Origin: Allolobophora icterica
Lineage: Eukaryota; Annelida; Clitellata; Crassiclitellata; Lumbricidae
Assembly (NCBI GenBank): GCA_963556255.1
Contig: OY744608.1
Coordinates: 70,709,077 to 70,773,076 of the forward strand
Reading direction: 5' to 3'
Length of the DNA: 64,000 bases
The notes beneath the pieces are model-generated. The model made no database searches. It saw only the letters and a program-made list of their open reading frames with translations, and was not told the origin of the DNA. This document shows positions 26,590 to 38,329 of the stretch, piece after piece. Numbering within the stretch: the first letter of the stretch is position 1; every line of letters begins with the position of its first letter. The translations under genes and the position numbers were made by a program.

Positions 26590-28620
26590 GCATATTTTGT
26601 GCAGGTGCATGTGCATCTTGTTTGTATCGGCTTTACCTTAACTGACAGGAAGTATAGATGTGACTTGTGGCTAATTGTATAGCAATTATTGTAGAACATC
26701 AAGGCTAATGGGAAGGCTTAAGAAATAAATAGGTCTATATCGCTTGGCGAGGTTTCCGTGTGCCAAGGAATTGCAATTAGTTACTCTGAACCTTTTCTCT
26801 CATCAATTCTATTAAAGCATCGGATATGAGTACATGGTTAGTTTGTCATCTGATCTTGTACTCGACCGTAGGCTTCTATGTACATACATGCATACATACC
26901 TAAATACATAAATACCTATGACCATATACAGAGGTCAGTGATTCGGCTGAACGTGTCATTTTCTTTCGGCTGAATATCTCCAGCCTTTGACTCGTGCAGC
27001 TGAAGTCGACTATTCTGCCAGTTGACAGTGAAATCCTCTTTGGGATTAATTGCCGCCTAAGCTGAGTTGATGTAGACGGAGGGTGACAGAAAGGCAAACC
27101 CCGTGGAATAATTCATTTAACAAATCAATCAGGGATTTCATCAATCATCCCCCGTCCTATGGCTGACCCCTCGACGGATGGGTCACCCAGAGTTATCTTT
27201 ACGATGGGGGTGGGGGATCTGTGTCAACAAATGGAAGGCAGGGTCCTGATTCGGTTGATATGGTTGGTGGAGGGGGGGAGGGGATGGCTGATTGCGGGGA
27301 GAGGGGTGTGATGAGGGCATCCGGTAAACCCTATCCTCTATTCTTACAGGTTGTGGGCGTTGTGTTGACATTGGACACAATAAATTTTCATTATTTGATA
27401 GAAATCACTGGTTAGGCTGTGTGCGTGTATGTGTGGGTGTGTATGCGTGTGTGTGAGGGTGTGTGTATGTGTGTATGTGTGTGTATGTGTGTGTGTGAAT
27501 GTGTGGGTGTGTATGTATGTGTGGGTGTGTATGTATGTGTGGGTGTATATATGTGTGTGTGTGGGTGTGGGTGTGGGTGCGTGTGCGTTGAAAGAGAACC
27601 GTAAACTGGGAACATAATGGATTTATGCTATAGGTGTCTCTATAGATTAAGATCATAATTATGCGAATGTTGAATTTATGAATTTATTACTTAGCAGAAT
27701 ATAAATATAATTGGTTAGGCCTAATTTAATTGAAAGTAGTGACTAACTTTTAAACGGTTTTGATTGCATCGTTTTGTTATCGTCTTGCATGAAATCAGAA
27801 TTGGTGAGTGTGATAGATGTGATCAGAGACCAAAGTCAGTGAAAGCAGTAACTTATGAAGAGAGACCATCTGGAAGAGCAACCAGGACTTCAAGTGCCTC
27901 ATGCTCTAGGAATTATGGAACATTGTAGATAATGCATGCATACATCAACTTACATGCATGCATGCAATCATACATATACACACATGTATGCTTACACACA
28001 TTATCTTCTGCTTCTTCTTCTTCTTCTTCAAGTTCTCTGCCCTCAGGCAGGTTCAAACGTCCGCTGACGCCGTACCTAGCGGTGCTCAGCATCTAATTTA
28101 AGCCTCTTATACATATACATATATTGAACTAATACATCCACACACATATGCATACATACATGCACACATACATAAATACACACTTGGATATGTACACCAT
28201 GTGGATGTTTTGAATGAGTAGAAGACTGATGGAGAAATGGAGTCGGAATCATTGTTGTTTTTGCGATGTGTACTGAGGTAATTCTGATGTGTCTACACCT
28301 AATTTAGACATCTTCCCGGTTCTGGTTGTTCTCCAATAGAGGCAGGTGTGTGTTTTGATTTGGGGTATACGTGAATGCTTCCTTGTTTCCGGGGTGCATT
28401 TCAGAGAAGAAGGCTCTGTCCGGTTAAGGGCAGGGGTGCATCGCCCTGTGCGGTCGGCGTGGGGAGGGAGGGTAAGCAGGGCTTTCATGTCCGACCGACG
28501 AGACGGAGCTTGATTGATGTTCACGGATCAAAGGTTTTACTTGAGAACTTGGACCCGACTTAATTAGAGGAAAGACTTGATAGGCAGATCAATTCCGGTT
28601 GCTTAGCTATACACGGAGAA
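26590..28620. other. Unassigned, with GT-rich array
   Basis: A degenerate GTGTATG array lies at 27415-27592 and scattered CATA units at 27930-28190. No gene recognised. Confidence 0.35.
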
Positions 28621-28623
28621 TAT

Positions 28624-28662
28624 AGATAGATGGATGGATGGATGGATGGATGGATGGATGGA
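28624..28662. repeat. GGAT tetranucleotide repeat
   Basis: About nine copies, the same motif as the large array at 32511. Confidence 0.95.
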
Positions 28663-28879
28663 TAGGAGTGGAGTGAGAATCTCTGTCTGTGAGGAATTCC
28701 TCCGATTTATTCATCAGATTTAATCTGATGCGATTGCATTGGATTCTGCTTTGATCGGGGATTTGCTCTGAACGAATGCGTCGTTTAAATTGAAATGTTA
28801 TTACATCGCGGAAGGAACTTCTCAGCGTCCTCTTTAATTGCTTCTTCTGGACAAAGAAATTCGCAGTATTAATTAGTAA

Positions 28880-29060
28880 TTATAAACTTCTATAGCGCTT
28901 GTGTCGATTGCACGCGGCGTGCGATACCACACTGAATCCAAACTGTAAATAAGTTAATACCGAGAAGTGAACAGTCGACTGAGATGGTGGCTATAGGCTG
29001 AAAGAGGTTAGTGATATTCTGAGATCATCGAGGTGGCTGAGTAGAACGAAAAGATGTGGA
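28880..29060 (-). mobile_element. LINE 3'-end remnant, antisense
   Basis: ATTATAAACTTCTATAGCGC starts it; GTCGATTGCACGCGG and a GAGATGGTGGCTATAGGCTG phrase follow. They align in order with the 3' UTR copy at 19540-19690, with more divergence. Confidence 0.5.
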
Positions 29061-29218
29061 GTTGGACTTACATGTGGGTATTTCTTAATCATGATTTACA
29101 GAGTTCATCTAAAATCCTAATCAATCACTGGCGGGAAATGAGACGAACAGGTGAATGGGAACAGATATAGACGTTGGTGAGTCGTTGGAGAGACAGGGAC
29201 AGCCAGACAGACATAACC

Positions 29219-29417
<199 letters not shown>

Positions 29418-29939
29418 CATAAAAAATAACCGCAAACAGGAGAGTGAAGCAGAACCTGGGCGCAGAATGTACCGAACAGGTGAGTCAACATGGACCAGGA
29501 AAATGGAGAAACGAGCGAGGGAAGAAAAGAGGAATGCGGCAACTATAACGTGAGACAGTTAAGACAAGAAAATAGGTAGTAGGGAGAGAAAGGAACGATG
29601 AGAGGGGGATTGTTGACAATGTACTTGCTTCAGCGGAGAGTTCACCCTCGCTTGAGACAACTGAGATGTTGTATGATCAGATGATGAGATGGAGGGATAA
29701 GGGTCTGCTATTGTTTTAGTGGAAATTGTTCTTGTACTGGCCGACAACGCTCTCGCTTTAACAGAGAATGTTTTTGTTTTCCCCGAGAATGCTCTTGAAT
29801 GAACTGAGAATGTTTTTATGTTGGAAGAGAAAGGAACAAAAAGGAGAAGACAGGGAACTGTTGAATGGAAATTTTAACCTAACACAGGTGAAAGAAAGAG
29901 ATAGAAGGCAACATCGTAACTGATAAAAGAACTCAATAG

Positions 29940-30072
29940 AAGAGAGAGACAGAGAGAGTGGAGGGGAGGGGAGTGGGAGATACAGAGGAGAAAGGAGAGG
30001 GAGGAGGAGAGAGTGGAGGGGGAGTGGAGACAGAGAAAAAGACAGGGGAAGAGAGAGCGAGAGAGAGAGATG
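29940..30072. repeat. Purine-rich GA/GGA tract
   Basis: Degenerate GAGA and GGGGAG sequence. Confidence 0.85.
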
Positions 30073-30234
30073 TTTTCTCAGTTGTTTTCTTTGAAGTCCT
30101 GCTATAGCAACGATTGCCAATGATGACAGCATCGTCGTCGTCGTCGTCGTCACTCTGATTTAATTATGTAGCGCCTGTTGTTGCTTCCCCTCTCCTCCTC
30201 GTCATCCGTTGATTGATTGAATCAAGTTGTCCGT

Positions 30235-30290
30235 CCCTCTGTCCGTCCTTCTGTCCGTCCCTCTGTCCGTCCGTCTGTCTGTCTGTCTGT
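30235..30290. repeat. GTCC/GTCT repeat
   Basis: CTGTCCGTCC units grading into (GTCT)n. Confidence 0.9.
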
Positions 30291-30584
30291 CTTCGGTGGA
30301 GGTGTGCAAACACCTCAGAGGCATCTCTTCATCTCTTCAGAGGTTCTTCGTCCGATTGTCATTTCGATCCTTTTAAATAATGACTGACACGACAAATTCT
30401 CTGGCATGAGGGCGCCCTCTCATCTTGCGGAGGGGGAGGGGCGGTGGGGGAGGGGGCAGCGGCGGAGGGTTGACTATGACGGTGGGTCTGGACGAGGAAG
30501 AGGGAGGAGGAGGTCGGAGACAGTTGAGAGAAATAGAGATAGACTGATGGATCGATAAGCAGAAACATACATATGGGTGGATGG

Positions 30585-30636
30585 ATAGATGGATAGATGG
30601 ATGGAGGATGGATGGAGCATGGATGGACAGACAGAC

Positions 30637-30675
<39 letters not shown>

Positions 30676-30735
30676 TAGGTGAATAAGTAGGTAGGTAGAG
30701 AGAGACAGAAACAGACAGACAGACACAGAGAGAGT
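30585..30735. repeat. GGAT then ACAG arrays
   Basis: GGATAGATGGAT units, then about 60 bp of (ACAG)n at 30628-30675, then GTAG and ACAG remnants. Confidence 0.9.
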
Positions 30736-30979
30736 AAAGTTGTATGTATCGATCTTGTCACTTCTTGTTTCTCGGACATCTTCCCGAGGAGGAGAAGGAG
30801 GAGGAGGAGGAAGAGGATGAGGATGAGGAGGATCTGTTGTGTGGAGAAGGAATCGTGTTTCGTCATCCGAGAGAGACAACTCATCGGAGCGTAAGGATTA
30901 CAATCTTCTACTCAACTGTTTGCTGTCCAGAGACGCAGTTCATGACGACAACAATGGGTCTCTGGCATCGCAGACAATG

Positions 30980-31040
30980 CCACAAACACACACACACACA
31001 CACACTCTCACACACACACATACACACACATATACACATA
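30980..31040. repeat. AC microsatellite
   Basis: Interrupted (AC)n. Confidence 0.9.
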
Positions 31041-31310
31041 TACGTGCTATTGCTTGAGATGGTGCAGAAGAACAGCCTGTGTTGGTTGGTCGATTAGAAA
31101 CTGTTGTTCAGTTGAAAAAGACGGACAGAGAAGAGAGGCATTGTAATTAAGAATCGGAGTTTCGCTTCGGACTGTAACGCGATAGCAGAAATCTTTGTGG
31201 GAGGAAGAGAGGAAACAAGGAGGAGATAACTGCAGACGGTGTTGTGGTCAGATCTGAAGGTAACATTGACCATACACTTATTAATTATATATAGAATTAT
31301 TTGATTAAGT

Positions 31311-31311
<1 letters not shown>

Positions 31312-31404
<93 letters not shown>
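31312..31404. repeat. CAT trinucleotide repeat
   Basis: About 31 uninterrupted ATC units. Confidence 0.97.
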
Positions 31405-31527
31405 CTAGCTCCTACAGACACCAACCATTTACTTGAGATGGGTACGAATAAATTATCTCCATCTTGTTCGGTCGGTTGTGAAGTCTAATGTAAAAGTACT
31501 TGGTATCAGTTTATATACACTGACGGC

Positions 31528-31660
31528 GTGCGTGAAGTCTAGTGGTAAGCGCACTGGACTCTCAACCGAGGGGTTGGGGTTCAGATTACATCCAGGGCAG
31601 ACATTTGTCTGCGTCCCCAGCCGTCGACCTTACCTGTGTAATTGGTCCCAGTCATTGTCT
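31528..31660 (+). mobile_element. tRNA-derived SINE, family 2, decayed
   Basis: TCTAGTGGTAAGCGCACTGG resembles an A box. GGGGTTCAGATTAC resembles a B box with one inserted base. The following CATCCAGGGCAG is shared with the copy at 52170-52235 (CCTCCAGGGCAG). Confidence 0.55.
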
Positions 31661-31737
31661 AAGCCTTTAAGGTCCGGAAATGCTGGCAGATTGTTGGAAC
31701 GGAGATAGACACGTGGTTCGTCTTCATCGTCTGAAAC

Positions 31738-31813
31738 GCGGAGGAGGAGGAGGAGGAGGAGGAGGAGGAGAAGGAAGTGAAGGAGGAGGAGGAGGAGGAG
31801 GAGGAGGAGGAGC
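31738..31813. repeat. GGA trinucleotide array
   Basis: (GGA)n of about 75 bp with one interruption. Confidence 0.95.
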
Positions 31814-32027
31814 TTCTTTTCAGCCAATGTTCTCCTCTCATAAATATGCTGTTAACTTGGGGACGAAATGCCTATCAAATACTGCCCTACACAAACATTT
31901 CAGACTTCAAAGAGCCAAAGACAAACAGACAGACAGAGAGACAGACAGAGACAGACAGACAGAGACCATCCTAATGGTCACTTCGCTCATCTTTAGGCGC
32001 GTGTGGTAATTGTTCGGCATTCCTAGA

Positions 32028-32084
32028 CTTGTGGGGGAAATGGGTCAGACATGCACTTGTGGGGGAAATGGGTCAGACATGAAC
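32028..32084. repeat. 27-bp tandem duplication
   Basis: CTTGTGGGGGAAATGGGTCA followed by GACATG occurs twice in direct succession. Confidence 0.9.
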
Positions 32085-32510
32085 TAATAAATGCATTTAG
32101 CTTAATGTATGTAGGAGTTCCTGGGTCAGACAAGGACGTGTGTGCGAGTGTCTGGGTCTTTTGGTTTGATGACCCAGCTCCTGGTCAGCAATTACCAGGG
32201 ACGTTCGTTAGAAGAAGACGAAGAAGAAGAAAAGGCAGAAGAGGTGAGAAGAGGCGATGGAAGAGATGTTTGACAGACGTTGCCCGGATATGATGGTCAG
32301 TCGATGAAAGCAAAGCAGGTAATGGAAGAGAGGGCGATCGAAGGGAGTGGGGGAGAGGAAGAGGAAGAGGCGGAAATGGACTTTCTTGTAGGAATGTAAT
32401 AACAGAGATGCTTCTCTTAGAATGCCTCGTTGCTGATGCTGCTACTGCTCACGATGCGTGCTAATGATGCGGACCTTAGAACTAATGCTACTGACCGTCT
32501 GATGGGTGAA

Positions 32511-32748
32511 TGGATGGATGGATGGATGGATGGATGGATGGATGGATGGATGGATGGATGGATGGATGGATGGATGGATGGATGGATGGATGGATGGATG
32601 GATGGATGGATGGATGGATGGATGGATGGATGGATGGATGGATGGATGGATGGATGGATGGATGGATGGATGGATGGATGGATGGATGGATGGATGGATG
32701 GATGGATGGATGGATGGATGGATGGATGGATGGATGGATGGATGGTTG
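32511..32748. repeat. GGAT tetranucleotide array
   Basis: About 59 almost perfect copies. All frames are open: Met-Asp-Gly-Trp repeats on +, Ile-His-Pro-Ser repeats on -. These are not genes. Confidence 0.99.
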
Positions 32749-32770
32749 GAAGGGTAGTTGGATCAACGAA

Positions 32771-32862
32771 CGGACGGACGGACAGACAGACAGACAGACA
32801 CAGACCTTAGACAGACAGACAGACAGACAGAGACAGACTATAGACAGACAGACAGACAGAGG
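32771..32862. repeat. ACAG repeat
   Basis: Three blocks of (ACAG)n separated by CTTAG and CTATAG. Confidence 0.93.
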
Positions 32863-32864
32863 AT

Positions 32865-33650
32865 GTTCGTAATCATCTGGTGCCTTGGTCCGTTTCAATT
32901 TGTTCTGTCGATGTAAACAAGAGACGAATTGAATGCGGAGTCGTGTGGATGTATGGACCTTATCTCCGATTCAGCGCATCTTCTGATCAACGGATGAGGG
33001 TTTGAAGTGACTACGGTGAGTAAAGGATACCAGACTCAACAAAGTGTCCAGTAGTTAGGAAATAAAACTATACCCTTACCAAAGTCAGAGGTTCGTCACG
33101 CGCCTCAACTAGATCTTATCTGTGGGGTTTAATCAGATGAGGTGAGATAAGATAACGGATGAGACAAGACACGAGGTCAATGTCTGTCGGAAGTTAAATG
33201 GTGTTTGGAAACAGTTCCGTTCTGCCAGTTTTTCAATCACCATTTCTGAACGTGAAAACGTGTTTGCTTTGATGTGTGACAGGGATCGGTTTAGGTGCAG
33301 GAAAAAGAAAAACAAAGGTGCGAGTTTGTATGCATGGCTTGGTTGAGGGACTTATTGGAACACTTGGATTGTACAGTAAATTTACCTAACTGTGTGATTG
33401 GAAACTTACATAACGGAAGAGCACTTTGAGACACCTTGGGATTCATAAGGTACATGAGGGCAAAATACTTGAGACGTGGAAGGTTTTGTAATAGATTAGT
33501 GCGTGTGCTAAGACATGTTCGGATTGGAAAGCTAGAAGCTGCTAGAATCTAGATAATTGTTAAGTACTTTGAGAGGCCTTGGTAATGGAAAGTGGTCATT
33601 TTATCGTTCTTTTTAATTAGGAGATTCTATACCGTGGATGTCTAATGTAT
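32865..33650. other. Unassigned non-coding sequence
   Basis: Nothing recognisable. Confidence 0.35.
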
Positions 33651-33654
33651 CAAC

Positions 33655-33708
33655 CTATGGTGCATCAAAATAAAGCCGCAATCAGGTCGATATTCAGAAG
33701 ATCAGTCC

Positions 33709-33803
<95 letters not shown>

Positions 33804-33860
33804 TACAGACAGATCGCCTATGGTGGATAAGCAATATGAAAAGATGAAGCATATATTGAA
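33655..33860 (-). mobile_element. LINE 3' UTR remnant, antisense, with internal ACAG expansion
   Basis: Left flank CAATCAGGTCGATATTCAGA (33679 on) plus AGATCAGTCC, and right flank CCTATGGTGGATAAGCAATA, are both part of the same LINE 3' UTR seen uninterrupted at 19610-19680. About 100 bp of (ACAG)n (33711-33812) has grown between them. Confidence 0.7.
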
Positions 33861-34269
33861 GACCTTTCTGATGCTGCATCCGTTTCCATCCAGTGTGGTC
33901 AGTTACCGAGGGACGTTGCAGGGATGACCAGTGGGTGGCATAGTTGACCAGTTCCATTTCTGTTTTTCCCCGTGGGGCGTTGGTAAGAGATATCCCGATC
34001 GCTGAGCTGTGGCGGAAGGAGGTTGGAAGGGCAGAGGGTCCGAGAGAGTTTAGCTCTGATCTGATAGGCAAGAGATGAAAATGGACAGCTAATAATTTCA
34101 GCCAAATGATCTAGAATAACACGGAACCACGCTCCACTGCGTTCGGTCGGAGAGCCGAATGGGGACGATGTGGGGGTGAGGAGGGGACGTGGGGAGGGTC
34201 TCGATTCCAAGTAGACGACCAGGTTCATTATTTGCAATTTTAATTTGCTTCAGTGAGCAGCCAGTACAA

Positions 34270-34316
34270 CTCTCTCTTTAGCTCTGTCTGTCTGTCTCTC
34301 TCTCTATATATGTATA

Positions 34317-34347
<31 letters not shown>

Positions 34348-34705
34348 TGTCTGTGTCTCTCTCGCTGTCTGTCTTTTGCTTTCGCTGTCTCTCTTTGTCT
34401 ATTTCTCTCTGTTTATCTCTGTCTATCTCTCTCTATCTATCTCTGTCTCTGTCTGTCCTCTCTCTCTATTTGTATGTCTGTCTGTCTCTCTCTCGCTTTC
34501 TCACTCTCTGTCTGTCTGCTTCTCTCTTTCTGTCTCTGTCTCTCAGTCTGTCTCTCAGTCTGCTTCTCTCTGCCTGTTTCTCTGTCTCTTTCTATTTGTC
34601 TCTCTGTAGGCTATGTCTCTCTGTCTGTCTCTGTCTCTCGCTTTCTCTGTCTCTGTCTTTCTTTGTCTGTCTGTCTGTGTGTTTGTCTGTCTGTCTGTCT
34701 GTCTG
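34270..34705. repeat. CT/GTCT pyrimidine-rich array
   Basis: Mosaic of CTCT, GTCT and TTTCTCTG units with an embedded (AT)n at 34303-34348. Confidence 0.93.
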
Positions 34706-34706
34706 C

Positions 34707-34797
<91 letters not shown>
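34706..34797. repeat. TA dinucleotide repeat
   Basis: About 90 bp of (TA)n with one GTA interruption. Confidence 0.97.
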
Positions 34798-34798
<1 letters not shown>

Positions 34799-34879
34799 CC
34801 TATATCACTTCATTTTTCCTGTTTCGATGAGTGCCTGTGCTGAACAGTCTGATGATTAATGGTCAGTCTTTCCGCCTGA

Positions 34880-36140
34880 AGGGGTGGATGGGTGGATGGA
34901 TGGATGGGTGGATGGGTGGGGTGACAGAGGGGAAATGGGTGCTCGTGTTTAGCCTACAGATGCACGTTAAACCAAGGCTGTCCATTGCCTTTGGCTGGGT
35001 GGCTGGCTGCCTACCCTCACTGCATCATCTGCTCCGTTTTCTTCTCACACCCTCTGCCCACTTGCACTCTCCCAGCCCTGGAAGTGTCCAGTTCTATTCC
35101 ATCGTCAGAGTTTCCTCTCAGCCTAAGTGCATTCCACGGGAACAGCTCCTAGTCTCCTTCCCTCTCTGATCGCCCATTCGTCTTCCATTCAATGCCGTGA
35201 ACAACCCCTCTGACTTGACGATAGATGAGAGAAACCAGGTCATATATACCTTCATTTCTGTTGGCTGTTTGGTGCTAATGTAAACCTGAGGCAGTTCTTT
35301 AGAAAGCTGTTATCGGTTGCGATTTGTTTGGCCTGGATTAGGATAAAGAGCAATCAATGTTCGATCTTAGGCGAACGTATTTCGATTGAACAATGAATAT
35401 GATGCAGCTGAGGAGCATTTTTCATGAGGTGTTGTTTCTCTTGTGCGTTGCTGACTCGGATGTTTGCCATTTCCTGTCTGATCGCAATGTCAAGAATGCA
35501 GTCAGTGTGTTGCCGCAAGAAGAAAAACGTATTAATTGAACCTGCATTGATTACAGTTGCGTTAATTTTATGCAGTTATTAATATGATTACAATTTTTCG
35601 ATTTGCATAATTGCCGAATCTAACGCTGCTCGCTTTGACTTAGAGACTCGGCTGTTGGTATTAATGTCTCGTAGGAGTCGACGCTTATGTAAATAGAATA
35701 CACAATGTGTGTCTGGCAGTGGGACACAGTGATTTTCTGGCGTGTAAAGCATGCTTGAAGTATCATGCTACTGACGATGCTCTAGAAATTGTCGTAATTA
35801 CATTTACGTTTACAATATGAAGTGTTTACGTTGTGGCAGAAGTATCCTCGTCTCAGTCGTAATTGTTAGTACAAATTTATATAGCACCACTTCAAGAGAA
35901 ACAAATTAGAGGCGTTCTGATCGGAGTATATGGACACCATAGAAGTAGCTTGCTACTGACCATTCTACATAAATTGTCATAATTACAATTACATTATCGA
36001 ATAGTAAAGAGGCTAAAAAATCCAAGAAGCTCAAGTCGCTGGTTACAAGTCAGCTTATGCCAGACAAAACTATTCCTCTGTAACGGGTGCTCGCTGTTAC
36101 CAGACAGCTTCTCAATGAATGTTACTTTTGCCTAGAGAGA
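34880..36140. other. Unassigned; LINE-tail remnant inside
   Basis: At 35872-35935 an AAATTTATATAGCACCACTTCAAGAG phrase in antisense orientation resembles the LINE 3' tails at 25266 and 55494. No gene recognised elsewhere. Confidence 0.35.
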
Positions 36141-36145
36141 AACGA

Positions 36146-36149
<4 letters not shown>

Positions 36150-36194
<45 letters not shown>

Positions 36195-36231
36195 GACAGA
36201 CAGAGACAGAGACAGACAGACAGACAGAGAC

Positions 36232-36292
<61 letters not shown>
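36150..36292. repeat. ACAG then GA arrays
   Basis: (GACA)n grades into (GA)n, purine-rich on the + strand. Confidence 0.95.
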
Positions 36293-36294
<2 letters not shown>

Positions 36295-36649
36295 TTTTTA
36301 CGTAATGCTTTATTTCGATTTTTTCGTCTTCTACGGAGAGACAGAGTTGCATCTGAGGCACTAATGTCTCTCCGTCCCATTCATTTTCTTTATCTGAGGC
36401 GATGCTATTCTTTCGACGGCAGAAGAAAAAGCATATTACCTTTTAGATTCTAATTAAGATTCCGTCGGTCGCTTTGATCGACGAGGGCCTTTGTCGGTGT
36501 CAGGAGGAGAGGACTGGGTGGTCACTTGCCTGCTGCTGGTCTCCAAGGGATCTCTGCTGCTGCCCTGGCTCTTCCCTCTCATCTCTGGCCTCCGCTTGAT
36601 TAAGAGGGACTCTATCGCCTTCTGCTTTACATAAAAGCCGGTTCGCTGT

Positions 36650-36840
36650 CTGCATGTCTGCCTACTACGCTGTCTATATCTGTCAATATCTGTCTGTCTG
36701 TGTGTCTGTCTGTATCTGTCTGTCTGTGCATGTCTGTCTGTAGGTTTGTCTGTCTATCTATCTATATCTTTCTGTCCATCAGTGTCTGTCTATCTGTCTG
36801 TATCTGTCTGCCTGTCTTTCTGTCTATATCTGTCTGCATT
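36650..36840. repeat. GTCT degenerate array
   Basis: CTGTCTATATCTGTCTG-type units. Confidence 0.85.
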
Positions 36841-37150
36841 ATAAGCAGTCTCTCTGCCACATTTTAATATTTTCAGTCATTTGATTTTCAGATGAACGAG
36901 TCAGTTTTTAATTAATTAAGTTGAAAACCATCTCATTAAAATGAAATATGGACAGAAAAAGTTGATTCACGAGTAAATATTATAACATTGATTTCTACAG
37001 CGCGTTATCGTTGAGTGAGATTAGAAGCATTAGTTTTCAGTGTTTAACAACGTCTTATGACTGCTGTGGGCCGTTGACGTCGCCTCCTCCTTTTTCCAGG
37101 CTTGAGACTGGTTCTACCAGAGTACAGGCAGTGACGGAGTTCATTGTTCA

Positions 37151-37250
<100 letters not shown>

Positions 37251-37608
37251 ACTACTACCATTATTATTACTATTATTGCCATTGTTGTTAAATATTATTA
37301 TTACTAAACAGACACTTTAACGTACACAATTAGCACAGCCGAAAAGGCGCGTAGATTCATTATATTCATTCATTCATTCATTCATTCATAGAATTTATAT
37401 AGCGCCTCGAAATGAAGCAAAAATTCCTTTCAACTCTTCATTCTTTGGCGTCATCGGCTTTGACTTTACCGGCGAGATAAAAAGAAACTGAAATTACAGG
37501 AGGAGGTGGAGGATAATGGTCGGTGATGACAATTGGCGGCTGTCACGCATGCTTTAACTTTGATAGAAGTTGAAACGTGTTTACATTTGCCGCTGGCAGA
37601 TCACACAC

Positions 37609-37643
37609 ATACACGCACGCACACGCACACGCACACACGCACG

Positions 37644-37697
<54 letters not shown>
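37609..37697. repeat. AC microsatellite
   Basis: ACGCAC units passing into pure (AC)n. Confidence 0.97.
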
Positions 37698-37698
<1 letters not shown>

Positions 37699-38185
37699 CG
37701 GTGGCTCTCACCTTCTGAAGATCGATTAATTATTTCTAGAGGCTGTTTGCGTAGAAGAGACTCTGACTGGCGGTAATTGCTTTTTATTTTTAAAGAATTG
37801 TATCTGCTGATCAGAATTACTCTTGCTTGTCTACCGGTTGCTTTCGGGTGTGTCCTTCTGCTTGTGTGTTTGTGTCTGTGTGGTTGTATGCGTGGTTGTT
37901 TGTAAGCGTTTCTTGAGAGGTGCTTCAGGACAGTGTATTGGAAATGTTCGTCTGATTTATGTTGAGTCTTTTGAGGGTAGAAATATCGATTGTGATTAAA
38001 GTTCTAAGAGGAGAAGGGAGAGTGGAAAGGTGTTTGAATGAATGGAAGGTGGAGGACGAATATGGGAAACAAAGGGTAAGAAAGGGAGAGTCGTTGCGCG
38101 ATGGAGATTGATTTGGTAATGATATGCACTGAAAAGGAGGGGAGACAAACGGGCAGAGTGGGTGGGTTTGGAGGAGGCTCCGCCC

Positions 38186-38324
<139 letters not shown>

Positions 38325-38329
38325 TTGAT

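Noticed and set aside
32506..32872. Long frames of Met-Asp-Gly-Trp and Ile-His-Pro-Ser repeats
   Set aside because: They are six-frame readings of a (GGAT)n microsatellite. The repeat length alone keeps all frames open.
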